64,000 bases of DNA from Prunella strophiata (Eukaryota; Chordata; Aves; Passeriformes; Prunellidae). Under the pieces are notes generated by a model. That model did not search any database. It was not told the origin of the DNA and saw nothing but the letters and a program-made list of their open reading frames with translations. Location: contig JAZBQD010000019.1 in NCBI GenBank assembly GCA_036583965.1, positions 992,001-1,056,000 of the forward strand. Direction: 5' to 3'. Made by a program: the position numbers and the translations under genes. Each line of letters begins with the position of its first letter. Within the stretch, counting starts at the first letter, position 1. This document shows, one piece after another, positions 43,333 through 53,596 of the stretch.

Positions 43333-44989
43333 GTTATTTTCTGCCACTTCCAAGATCTGCTCTTGGAAGTTTTCCGCCTCCTCCATCTCTTCTCTCTCCA
43401 GCCTGGAATATCAAGGCTGCACTGACCTCCTTCTGCATTAAAAAACCCCAAATATTTCTGAACTTTAATTCAGCTTTTTGTCTCCAGCTCCTGAACTCCT
43501 GTGTGAAATCTCAGCCCTTTTATTCCTGAGCTCTGGAGGATTCCATAAAGCACTGCAGTCATCCATAAAGTCATGAAAAAAGGGAACAGATTCCTGCTGC
43601 AGCTCCAATGCCTTGATGTGGAACAGATCCTAAACACAAAAAACCTTAAATACAAGGGGGTTTTTATCTTCTAAACATCCCCAACATCTTCCAGGGATTT
43701 ATTTATTAATGCCTATTATGAGCACACAGATAATACACAAGCACGATCTTTCATATTTTATAAAACAAGGAAAAAAAGGAGTCAGTGCAGAGGAAACTGC
43801 CAAAAATTCTGCTTGAAAGGGAACCCAAAATTGTCTGGCAGCTTTAGGAAGGAAGAAGATGACAGTGACAATCTGTGCAGGACTCAAGGTACACGGGGCC
43901 AACTCCTCAATGCAGAGTTTTTCTACCAGACATCCTCTTTTTTCCTGATGCAAAGGAAAAAAATAGGTTTCTTGATTTTGTTGAATAATTTTGGCACTTT
44001 TCCACCAGCTTCTGGCACTTCTCAATGCTTTTTTTTTTTGTGCTTTTTTCACAGAAACATCCCTACTACATCCCAGGACATGGATTTACACCAGAAATCA
44101 GCACTTCAGGGTCAATTCTCAGAAATATTTTACATTTCCCTTCTTTCCCAGAGCTGTACCCCAAGCACAGGTGTGAAATTTGTGATCACCAAAAATCCGA
44201 GAGCAAAGAGCATCACTCTCCTTTCCCAGCATTTCTCTCAGTCTGGATCACCCCCTGCTCATTTTTCCTCCCTGATGCTGCTGCTTTGTGCTTTGCAGGA
44301 TGAAATCCTGGGAAATTCTAATATTGCATCCATGGAGCTTTCTCTTCCAAAGGTTTGGCTCCTGGGATGAGGAGCAGGAGGTCTGATCACCCAAAAAAAG
44401 GTGATTATTGATTTATCTCCCCCCAAAACACCGTGGTCCTTGAGCATAAGTGGCCTGATGCTGATCCCTAAATTACAGCTGGTTCCCAGCTCCACCTGGG
44501 AGAGGACTCAGGTGGGGAAAAAAGGGAGAAAATGTCACAGGAAATGCTGAAAGTGAGAAAAGGGATGGATCTGGTAATTCCAGAGCAGAGGTGTAATTCA
44601 GGCAAGGAAGGCAGATGTGTCAGGGATAATGAGGAGCAGCTGCAGGGAGAGAAATCAAGGAACTTCACCTAAAACAGCAGGAGAAGGTGGTGGGGAGGAA
44701 AAGGAAATGGAAAATATTGGGTGGCTGGAGCAGGGAAGTGCAAAAGAGGAGAGGAAATGCAGAGATGCCCAAAAGCCAAGGAGCAGCTGGAAGAGGAATG
44801 GAGAGAAGGGACAAAGGGGACACCAGGTGACCCCAGTGCCACCATCAGCTGGAACTGGGGGAGCCTGGAGCTACAGGAGGGGGGTGACAGCAGGACCTGG
44901 TGTCACTGCACAGCTCTGGGGACAGGGGAGAGCCAAAGGAAAGGGAATGGTGGGCTGGGATGAGCGTGGAGTGTGGAGAGGAAAGGAGA
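43333..44989. other. Low-copy stretch
   Basis: No gene or repeat family recognised. Confidence 0.4.
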
Positions 44990-45122
44990 AGGGGAAGAAA
45001 GGAAGGAAAGGAAGGAAAGGAAAAGGAAAAGGAAAGGAAAGGAAAGGAAAGGAAAGGAAAGGAAAGGAAAGGAAAGGAAAGGAAAGGAAAGGAAAGGAAA
45101 GGAAAGGGAAAAGGGAAAGGAA
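44990..45122. repeat. (GGAAA)n polypurine microsatellite
   Basis: About 130 bp of near-pure GGAAA units (GGAAAGGAAAGGAAAGG), with GGAAGGAAA-type variants at the edges. The flanks both contain GGGCTGGGATGAGYGTGGA (44953 and 45128), so the array sits inside a short direct duplication. Confidence 0.97.
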
Positions 45123-46212
45123 AGATGGGCTGGGATGAGTGTGGAACATGAAGAGAGAGTCCCTGGGCTGTGTGGGAGGTGAAACCTGGATTGAAGAGTG
45201 AGGAAAACTGGACTGATGTGGGGAGAAGAGGGATGTGCAGAGCTGATGGGAGCATGGAAAGGGAAAAGGAAGGACAGCCATGGGGAGAGGATGGACCTAA
45301 CGTGAGGGACAGAAGCAAAGAGCTCTGGGTGAAGGAAAGGATGGTGGTGACTTGGGGAGACCACCTTCATGGAAAACACATCTCTAATCCCACAGATTCA
45401 GTCTGGGATCAGCACTGAGCTCTGGCTCTGCTGGCTCTAGGCTGAACTAAGTCTAAGCCTAGGCTGAGGACTAACTGGATGTGGCTGCCTCCAGAGAGAG
45501 GTGGGATTCTGTGGCTCAGTCACTCCTTTCCCATCCTGTTCCCGATCCCATTCCCTGTTCCTTTGGAACATTTCCCCAGCTGACTGTCACATCCTCACTT
45601 CCCCACCTGGAATCACCAGGACCAGGAGGTTTCTGTGCTTCTGGGGTTATTTTCTCTCCTCTCAGCACCTCCAAACTGAACAGGAAAAATTAACTGAGAG
45701 GAGAAAATTATGCCAAGGCTGACTTGAGGAGACCTCAATTTCCTACAAAAACCAGAATTCAGGTCCTCTTGGCATTTGTTTTCTGGAGATAGGCATTAGT
45801 GCTGGGCAGGATGCCAGAATGACTGAGATGTTTTGAAACAGTAAAACCTTTTCCATTTCATGTGAATCCCATTTGAAACATCTAAATTTTATGTCTCAGA
45901 CATCGCTGGCAGACGTTAAATCATTTTAGACACCACAATTAAAAACAGATTAATACTCACTTGAGATGAGGCTCCTCTCAACAAGCAACAAAATAAGGGA
46001 ACACCATAAGGACCAGAATAAAAATACACTTGCAGGGTGAACAGCAAACATTTAAATACATTTTCTTCCTGAGGTTTGGCATTTCTGTGTGCAGGGATAG
46101 ACCCCCTGGGAGAGACTGGAGGAGTCAGATGAGCACACAGGGAAAACAAAATAAAACCCAGTTACTCAGTGTTCACTTGGAGAGATTAATTAACAATTCC
46201 AGTGTTCTGTAG
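45123..46212. other. Low-copy stretch
   Basis: A short imperfect repeat of GCTCTGGCTCTGCTGGC and CTAAGTCTAAGCCTAGGC lies at 45418-45475. No gene recognised. Confidence 0.4.
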
Positions 46213-46464
46213 GAATCATGGAATGGTTTGAGTTGGGAAAAACTTTAAAGTTCATCCCACCTCTGCCATGGCAGGGACAGCTTCCACTGTCCCAGGCTGC
46301 TCCCAGCCCCAGTGCCCAGCCTGGCCTTGGGCACTGCCAGGGATCCAGGGGCAGCCACAGCTGCTCTGGCAATTCCATCCCAGCCAGCAATTCCCAATTC
46401 CCAATCTCCCATCCATCCCTGCCCTCTGGCACTGGGAGCCATTCCCTGTGTCCTGTCTTTCTCC
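46213..46464 (-). repeat. CR1 LINE 3' fragment
   Basis: Antisense GAATCATGGAATGGTTTG, CTCTGCCATGGCAGGGACAG, CCAGGCTGCTCCCAGCCCC, GGGATCCAGGGGCAGCCAC, CCCTCTGGCACTGGGAGCC. Confidence 0.94.
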
Positions 46465-47717
46465 AGGCTCAGTGATTCCTTGGTTCTCCAGCTCTGCTGG
46501 GAGCTCTGAGCTCTCCAGGTGTGGAGTGTTGGACAGGGCTCAGGGCTGAGGTCTGGGTGGGAGCTCTCAGCTTTGCAATGAAGGAGAAGTTGCCTCAGGG
46601 CTCTGTGACCTCCCAGTGTCCTGCAGCCACAAACCCAGCCAGAGACAGGGGGACACCTGACACTTCTCAAACTGATCTGGAAATGGAGAGTTTTGTGTTC
46701 CACACACATCTCCAAGGATGGGAGGGAATGCAGAGGGTGGTGCCCTGCTCCACTCAGGGTTCAAGGACCCAGGAGGCTCCATTCTGTTCCCCCTGGTGCA
46801 GAAGTCCCCAGTGGCCACCATCCCTTTATTCTTTTGTACAAGAAAAAAGATGAATAAACTGGGGAGCCTGGGTTCGTTTGTGGTGTGCACACATCAATAA
46901 TGAGCAGTGACATAGCTGGACATTCCTCACCCTGGATACATAATCTTTATTATTTATAAACCCCCAAAACAAGCCTGGCCACATATTCCCCATCAACAAA
47001 TATCCTTGGAATAAGTGAGCTGGAAGTGTTCCTGCACCCAGTGATGGATCAGGGACATCAGATGGGGCCCTCCTTGCAAACACCACGGGGTTACTGCAGT
47101 AAATAAATCAGCCTTAACTTTTCTCTCAGGCCAGCAGCAGCAAGAGGAGTGTGTAAGGAAGTCTGGGTTATTAATCTCAGAGCGCCTGCCTGCTGGTCAG
47201 TTCATCAACCTCAGGAATATGAGCAATTTATTCCAGTGATCACCCTGAGAAGTATTTCTGCCTCTGTCCTGCTCCACCTCCAGGCTAAGCTCATTAATTC
47301 CACGTGGCAAGGAAAGCTCACAATGACTGATCAGAGCTTCCCTGCACCAATTCCATGTTTTCCAGGCTCAGACAGGGAGGCCAGCACTGCTCACAGGCCA
47401 GGCTGAGCAGGAGGAAAGGATGGAGCTGTCAGAGGTGAGAGATGAGTTGGTGTTTAATGCAACACCAGCTGCAATGAGAGGAGCTGAGGCAGGAGCAGGG
47501 AAGGGGGGCCTGATTCCCACAGGGAACACCCCAGAGAGGTGAAACCCCCAGCAGCTCCCTCCCCTTCTCCTGAGCTGAGCCCAACCTTGCAGAGCTGCTG
47601 CTCTCTCCCCCAAACTATTTTATTCCCACTGGATCACCCAGTGGCTCCCAATCACCATATGGCTAGGGCGAAAGAAGGTGGCGAGCGGGACAGAGAAAAC
47701 TGGGGGGATAGTATCTT
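46465..47717. other. Low-copy stretch
   Basis: 47090-47390 is compact and CNE-like (ACTGCAGTAAATAAATCAGC, CATTAATTCCACGTGGC). No gene recognised. Confidence 0.35.
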
Positions 47718-48020
47718 AGAGGGAGGAGAGGAGAGGAGAGGAGAGGAGAGGAGAGAGAGGAGAGGAGAGGAGAGGAGAGGAGAGAGAGGAGAGGAGAGGA
47801 GAGGAGAGGAAGAGCGAGAGGAGAGGAGAGGAGAGAAGAGAAGACAGAGGTACCAGAGAACGCGTAGAAGTAAGAAGAGAAGAAGAGAAGAGAAGAGAAG
47901 AGAAGAGAACGAAGAGCAGGAACAAGAAAAGCGACGGAACGAGAGCAGAGAAAGAAGAAGAGAAGAGAAGAGAGAAGAAGAGAAGAGAAGGCGGAAGAAG
48001 AAGAGAAGAGAGGTAGAGCG
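47718..48020. repeat. Degenerate (GAGGA)n / (GAGAA)n polypurine tract
   Basis: About 300 bp almost free of pyrimidines on the plus strand: regular GAGGA from 47718 to 47835, then irregular GAAGAGAAGA with scattered CpGs (AACGCGTAG, AAGCGACGG). It switches at about 48030 to pyrimidine-rich CTCCTC / TCTCTC sequence up to 48150. The irregularity resembles uncorrected long-read sequence. Confidence 0.9.
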
Positions 48021-48929
48021 CAGAATATCATCTCATCGAAGCTCCTCACGCATATACTTCCTCTCCATCTCACTCTCCTTGTCCGTATCCATCATCTACT
48101 CTGCCTTCATCTCATATCCTTCCTAGCCTCTCTCTCTCTCCATTCTCCAGGTTCTAAATCCCCAAAACATTGGATTTGCCTCCTGTCAATCACTTCCAAC
48201 AAATCCACTTTGGATTTCACTCCTCTGAAGTTTCCAGTGGTTTTCCAGGAGAAGTAGCACCTTCCCTGTGGGTAATTCCTTGTAAATGAGCTACAACACC
48301 ACCTCCATTTTAATTCCTGATCCAAACAAAATTCCCTGCCAAACCCACACAGATCTCTCCCTCAGCTGAGCCAAATGCAATGTTTCATCTTCCCAAAGAT
48401 AGCAGATTACATAATTAATTTAATATTAATGAACTTTAATTCATGCAGGGCTGTTTGGGAACCACGTCAGGCACAAGGAACCTCCCTGAAAAATTCAACT
48501 CCCAAATTAAAGGGAGCTTTAATGGAATTTCCAGCTGGAACTCAATTATGGCAAGTTCTATTTTATGCTTTGCAGACTAAGCTGAGACCTCGCTGCCATT
48601 GGTTTATAAAAATAAATCATCAACTCGCCAGAAATCATTAAAATAGATGCAATTACAATCCTCAAGACAGCACTAAGGGAAAAACCAGAGCAGGAAGAGG
48701 AATGGTAATGATGGTGTTTTCCTTGCTGTCCCCCAGGCCCAGACATTGCATTGCTGCCACTTTTGTCTCCACCTCACGGGCAGGAGCTGCTCCTCAGGGA
48801 GGAAGCACAGCCTGGAGCCCACCAGGAGGAGCAGCAGGGCCGGGAGCACTGGGAGGGTAACTGGGAATTCCTCAGCTCAGAGCTCCTTAACAGCTCAGAC
48901 ATCTCTGTCAGGGATGCACGGGGAGGGGA
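48021..48929. other. Low-copy stretch
   Basis: 48380-48680 is AT-rich with intact-looking words (ACATAATTAATTTAATATT, CCATTGGTTTATAAAAATA), a possible conserved element. 48760-48930 is GC-richer and may be the beginning of the CR1 that follows. Confidence 0.35.
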
Positions 48930-49045
48930 ACAGCTCAATTCCATCAGCCTGGAGTGGTTCTGGGATCCACGGGCAGGGATCAGTGTCCAGGAGAAAAGGG
49001 GGCTCAGGAGGGACCTCCTGGCCCTGCACAATCCCTGACAGGAGG

Positions 49046-49051
49046 GAGGAT
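49046..49051. repeat. Target-site duplication, left
   Basis: GAGGAT directly before the LTR. An identical GAGGAT directly follows it at 49354-49359. Confidence 0.85.
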
Positions 49052-49353
49052 TGTCGCCCTGATTTTTTAAGTTTCTCTAAAGCCTTCTGATGTTTACATT
49101 CTTGTGCAGAACTTTCTCACACACTTTTTGTAAATAACTTATTGTTTTGTCTTCCTTTATGGAGGAAGACCAACTTGACGGACTGTTGGGTTGTCCAGTG
49201 GCATTGAGGAGGTGGCACTGTCACCCTCCAATGACACTGGGATTTCAGAAAACTATAAATGGAGTCAGATTTCAATAAACTTCCTCTTTTTACTCTCTCA
49301 CACCTTGCAAAGAGCTGCTGTCCTCGTTGTGTCGTTTGTGCTCCACAGTGACA
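49052..49353 (+). mobile_element. Solo LTR of an endogenous retrovirus (6-bp target duplication)
   Basis: 302 bp from TGTCGCCC to CAGTGACA. The ends match the TG...CA rule, with a 5-of-6 inverted repeat (TGTCGC against GTGACA). TATAAATGG lies at 49254 and AATAAA at 49274, with an R/U5-like stretch after it. A perfect 6-bp GAGGAT duplication flanks it. Six bases is typical of class II (ERVK-like) integrases, so that class is inferred. No gag, pol or env remains, consistent with LTR-LTR recombination. Confidence 0.88.
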
Positions 49354-49359
49354 GAGGAT
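49354..49359. repeat. Target-site duplication, right
   Basis: GAGGAT directly after the LTR, matching 49046-49051. Confidence 0.85.
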
Positions 49360-49378
49360 GATTCCAGGGAACAGGGAC

Positions 49379-50056
49379 AGGTCAGACTTGCTCCCTGCAG
49401 CTCAGGAAGGAGGAAGAGTGGGAAGTGATCCCAAAATCAGCATCAGCTCCTGGGACAGCTCCATCAGTCTGGGAGGTTTTGGGGTGGTTTGGGGTGAGTT
49501 GGTGGCACAAAGGACCCAGCCCCAGCTTTGGGTTGGGCATCCACAATCCCCAGGCTTGGCTGCTGCTCCTGGAGCTGTCACTTCCCTCTGCTGTCCCCAG
49601 GAGCTGGGACACGTCCAGACAAGGACATGGAGGGGCTGGAGAGTGTCCAGGGAGGGGAATGGAGCTGGGAAGGGAATGGAGAATCCCTGAGGGAGCTGGG
49701 AAGGCAATGGAGAATTCCTGAGGGAGCTGGGCAGGGGCTGAGCCTGGAGCAGAGGAGGCTCAGGGGGCCCTTGTGGCTCTGCACAGCTCCTGCCAGGAGG
49801 GCACAGCCGGGGGGTCGGGCTCTGCTCCAGGGAACAGGGACAGGAGCAGAGGGAACGGCCTCAGGCTGGGCCAGGGCAGGCTCAGGGTGGATTTTGGGAA
49901 AATTCCTTCTCTGATTTCTCCTCCAGGGCACTGGTGGAGTCCCCATCCCCTGTGGAGGTGGCACTTGGGGACACGAGTCAGGGGTGGCCTCTGCAGTGCT
50001 GGGGGAATGACTCCAAGATCTCAGAGGGCTTTTCCAGCCTAAACAATTCCATGGTT
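49379..50056 (+). repeat. CR1 LINE 3' end, about 680 bp, young
   Basis: The longest CR1 piece here. It runs from TCAGACTTGCTCCCTGCAGC through GGAGCTGTCACTTCCCTCTG, GACAAGGACATGGAGGGGC, two to three 31-mer-type units (49664-49735: GAGAATCCCTGAGGGAGC), CAGAGGAGGCTCAGGGGGC and CGGCCTCAGGCTGGGCC to GGAGGTGGCACTTGGGGAC, GAGGGCTTTTCCAGCC, CAATTCCATGG. Its first 540 bp mirror 29566-30135 on the other strand. Confidence 0.94.
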
Positions 50057-51289
50057 CTGGGGTCTTGGCTCAGCCCTTTGGCTTTCAAGCTCTTCCAAGG
50101 ATGTCCCTGTCCCCTCCTCCAACCCCTGTGTCACTCCCCACCTGGGCAAAGGTCCCACCTGGGCAGAGGTCCTCGTGTGTTTCAGTGTTTGAGATATTCC
50201 AGACAAACACAGACCCAGCAGAGGAAAATCCAGGGATTTTACTGGGAACAAACTGCTGCCCTGGAGGTTTTTGGTGTTGGGCTTTGCTCCTGCCCTTGTA
50301 AAAGTCTTCACACACAACAAACTGTGCAGGGTCCCTCTAAATACACTCCACTAGAAAATCCAAGAAATCCAAAAAGAAATCCACTAAAAGCAAACACGAA
50401 ATTGGTTTTTGGAAGAACTCTGTGGAGACTAGCTCCATCCATCCAAGCCTTGTCCTTGTTAAGTTATTTATCCCTTCCTCCTTAAAATTAACTTCCAAAA
50501 CATCCCCTGATAACTCTGGGATCATACTTGGTTCACTTCCAGAATGATGCCACAAATCATGGTACCTAGTAAATATTTTATTTTATTTTTTTTTTTTTTT
50601 TTTAAATTTTATTTTATTTTCTCTGAGATCCTGGGGCTGTTCCTTGTTTTCCTACAGCTCTCCACTCATCACAATGATGGAAAATAGGCATATCCAGACA
50701 CAAATTCCATAGGCAAGGGAAAACAACACTGTCTTGGCTGCCCCACTCATCCCAGAGTGGCATTCAGGGCTGAATTCCCAATTTTCTTGAGCCAATCTTA
50801 CAGAACACAGAAGGCACAAAAAGAAATGAAATCAAAGACAACTCCAGGCATGTTTTATTTTCAGGCAAACAACAGCAAACCAAACCCCCCCTTGGTTGTG
50901 CAATGGATTTAAAAGCAGCCTTTGAATCCATGGAATCCTCAAATTCCCTGCTTAATTAGACAAGTGACCTGATGAGAGGGGGCTGCTCCCTGCTGCTTCC
51001 AGAGCCACCACGATTTCAGGGAGTCTGTTTGTGCTGCTGCCTCAAAACAATGCTCAGCCAAGGCTCTCCAAAATATAATTACACAAATAATCAGCTTGCT
51101 AATTAAACAGCCACCCTGAAGGGCTGCAGGAGCTGCAGAGTGAGAGCCCTGAGCACCCTGACAGGGACAGGAGGGCAGCAGGAGCTGCAGCAGGACTGAG
51201 ATCCCCACGGGGGCTCCTGAGGAACCTGTGGAGCTCAGAATCCATCCCCGTGGGAAAGGAGAGCATCCAGGCTCAGGTTTGCAGGCACG
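50057..51289. other. Low-copy stretch
   Basis: T-rich run at 50583-50603 flanked by ATTTTATTTTA. No gene or repeat family recognised. Confidence 0.45.
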
Positions 51290-51535
51290 GAATTCTGCAA
51301 TCATTGAGGCTGGAAAGCACCTCCAAGGTCACCAAACCCAAGCTGTGGCAATGCTCACCTTGTCCCCAGCCCAGAGCTCTGAGGGCCAGGGCCACCACTG
51401 CCCCATGTCCCCAAGTGCCACCTCCACATGGATTTAAATCCCTCCAGGCATGGGGACTTCACCATGTACCTGTGCCAGGGCTGGGGAACCATTTTAGGGA
51501 AGAAATTTTCCCAAATATCCAATCTAAACATCACA
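51290..51535 (-). repeat. CR1 LINE 3' fragment (GTGGCACTTGGGGACA type)
   Basis: Antisense GGAATTCTGCAATCATTGAGG, split as GGAATTCTGCAATC and ATTGAGGCTGGAAAGC, then ATGTCCCCAAGTGCCACC, GATTTAAATCCCTCCAGGC, AATTTTCCCAAATATCC, CAATCTAAA. Interrupted near 51390 by GCCCAGAGCTCTGAGGGCC from another subtype, so it may be mosaic. Confidence 0.82.
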
Positions 51536-51884
51536 GAATCACTGAGGAAAAGAGCTCCAAGGTTAGAGTCCCAGCTATGCCCAATGCCCACCTTGTCCCC
51601 AGCCCAGAGCTCTGAGTGCCACCTCCAGGTGACACCTGCAGGGATGGGCACCCCAACCCTCCCTGGACAGCCCCTGCCAAGGCCTGAGCCCCCTTTCCAT
51701 GGGGAAATTGCTGCTGTGCCCACCCTGAGCCTGCCCTGGCCCAGCCTGAGGCCGTTCCCTCTGCTCCTGTCCCTGTTCCCTGGAGCAGAGCCCGACCCCC
51801 CGGCTGTGCCCTCCTGGCAGGAGCTGTGCAGAGCCACAAGGGCCCCCTGAGCCTCCTCTGCTCCAGGCTCAGCCCCTGCCCAGC
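51536..51884 (-). repeat. CR1 LINE 3' fragment
   Basis: Antisense tail ATCACTGAGGAAAAGAGC, CAGAGCTCTGAGTGCCACC, CAAGGCCTGAGCCCCC, CCACCCTGAGCCTGCCC, GGCCCCCTGAGCCTCC. It abuts the downstream 31-mer block exactly as in 29566-30135. Confidence 0.9.
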
Positions 51885-52235
51885 TCCTCAGGGATTCTCC
51901 AGTCCCTTCCCAGCTCCTCAGCAATTCTCCATTCCCTTCCCAGCTCCCTCAGGGATTCTCCATTCCCTTCCCAGCTCCTCAGGGATTCTCCATTCCCTTC
52001 CCAGCTCCCTCAGGGATTCTCCATTCCCTTCCCAGCTCCTCAGGGATTCTCCATTCCCTTCCCAGCTCCCTCAGGGATTCTCCATTCCCCTTCCCAGCTC
52101 CCTCAGGAATTCTCCATTCCCTTCCCAGCTCCCTCAGGGATTCTCCATTCCCTTCCCAGCTCCCTCAGGGATTCTCCATTCCCTTCCCAGCTCCCTCAGG
52201 GATTCTCCAGCCCCTTCCCAGCTCCCTCAGCCTCC
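51885..52235 (-). repeat. 31-bp CR1-internal minisatellite, about 11 units
   Basis: Antisense version of the array at 11404-14212: CAGCTCCCTCAGGGATTCTCC split as CAGCTCCCTCAGGG and ATTCTCCATTCCCTTCC. 30-bp (CTCCTCAGG) and 31-bp (CTCCCTCAGG) units alternate in the first half, and 31-bp units dominate later. One unit has an extra C (CATTCCCCTTCC near 52084). Confidence 0.95.
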
Positions 52236-53009
52236 TCTCAGCACTGACTCCAGCCCTGCTTGATCTGAATCCAGAGGTATCATTTCCCTCTCCAATGAGC
52301 TCAGGGGGCACCTGCCCAGTGTCACAATGTCCTGCCCTGTCACACTGTCCTGCCCTCCCCACCTTGGTCACACAAGTGTCCTGGGGTCTGGAAGCCCCTC
52401 GTGCTGCTGGCACTGTGATCCCTGACATTCAGTGACCAGGAGGAAATTCCCAATTCTTTCACAGCTCACTTTAACCAGCACACGGCCTCTGAGCTCAGAG
52501 CAGGGCAGGTTTTCCTGTGCTTCCCCCAGAATCAGGAAACACAGGCCAGAGCTCACCTCCAGAGGTCTCAGGTTCAGCCCTCACTCAAAGCCAGGCCAGC
52601 TTTGAAGTCAGGTCTAATTTGGAAATAAGGTCAGGCTGCTCAGATCAAACCTCAGATCAGCTGAGGTTTGATCTCAAGGCTGGGATCCAGACCCAGCTCT
52701 GCCCCTGTCTGAGCCTGTGCACTGCCAGGGCTGATTTTATCCTCCCAAGCCCTGATTAGCACTTCCCTCATCCAAACTTGTTTCTCCTGCATCTCATCCC
52801 AAAACTGTTCAGCTCCAGTGACTTTTCCTGCAGGTCCCTCTCTGCTGGTGCCTGGGGTTGTCCCTCCCCAGGGCAGAAATTCACATTTAATTTGTGCTGA
52901 ATCTCCTGGGGTTCCTGGCTGCCCATTTCTCCCCTCATGTCCTGGCTCCTCGGAGAGGCAGCTGTGAGCCTTCATTTTCAGAAAGTCTGGATTTTCAATA
53001 CTTCCTACA
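52236..53009. other. Low-copy stretch
   Basis: 52655-52680 contains an inverted repeat (AAACCTCAGATCAGC / GCTGAGGTTTGATC). No gene recognised. Confidence 0.4.
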
Positions 53010-53272
53010 ACAGAATCATGGAATGGTTTGGGTTGGAGGGTATTTCAGGGATCCTCCAGTGCCACCCCTGCCATGGCAGGGACACCTCCTACTGTGCCAG
53101 GTGCTCCCAGCCCCAGTGTCCAGCCTGGCCTGGGGCACTGCCAGGGATCCAGGGGCAGCCACAGCTGCTCTGGCAATTCCAGCCCAGCCAGCAATTCCCA
53201 ATTCCAATCTCCATCCATCCCTGCCCTCTGGCACTGGGAGCCATTCCCTGGGTCCTGTCCCTCCATCCTTGG
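53010..53272 (-). repeat. CR1 LINE 3' fragment, left arm of an inverted pair
   Basis: Antisense AGAATCATGGAATGGTTTGG, CCCCTGCCATGGCAGGGAC, GGCACTGCCAGGGATCC, CCTCTGGCACTGGGAGCC. Confidence 0.94.
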
Positions 53273-53347
53273 AAATCCTCTCTCCATCTTTTCTGTTGGA
53301 TCCTTCAGGTCCTGGAAGGTACAACCACAGTCATGCATGTCTTTGTC

Positions 53348-53516
53348 TAGAGCAGCTGTGGCTGCCCCTGCATCCCTGGCAGTGCCCAAGGCCAGGCTGG
53401 ACACTGGGGCTTGGGGACACCTGGGACACTGGGAGGTGTCCCTGCCATGGCAGGGCTGGCACTGGGGGGAATTTAGGTCCCTTCCAACCCAAACCACTCT
53501 GAGATTCCATGAAACC
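53348..53516 (+). repeat. CR1 LINE 3' fragment, right arm of an inverted pair
   Basis: Sense GAGCAGCTGTGGCTGCCCC, CAAGGCCAGGCTGGACACTG, TGCCATGGCAGGGCTGGCAC, TTCCAACCCAAACCACTC, tail GAGATTCCATG. Complementary to much of 53010-53185. Confidence 0.94.
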
Positions 53517-53596
53517 ACAATCTGCTCCCAACAAGTTGTGTTCCGCTTGGAAGCTCCTCAGCCATTTCCGGGGAATTGTGATGAAGAGAAGGATCT

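Larger units (their letters stand above)
48930..49378 (+). repeat. CR1 LINE fragment split by a solo LTR
   Basis: Left part up to 49051 (GTGTCCAGGAGAAAAGGGGG, CTCAGGAGGGACCTCCTGG, AATCCCTGACAGGAGGGAGG). It continues at 49354 with GATTCCAGGGAACAGGGACAGG, shortened here to GATTCCAGGGAACAGGG. Removing 49052-49359 restores a plausible CR1 order. Confidence 0.75.

Noticed and set aside
44617..45182. Lysine/glutamate-rich frames (ERKGKERKGK) and the mirrored LSFPFLSFPF frames
   Set aside because: Translation of the GGAAA microsatellite on either strand.
47539..48126. Arg/Glu-rich frame of 195 residues
   Set aside because: Comes from the GAGGA/GAGAA purine tract, whose sequence quality is itself doubtful.
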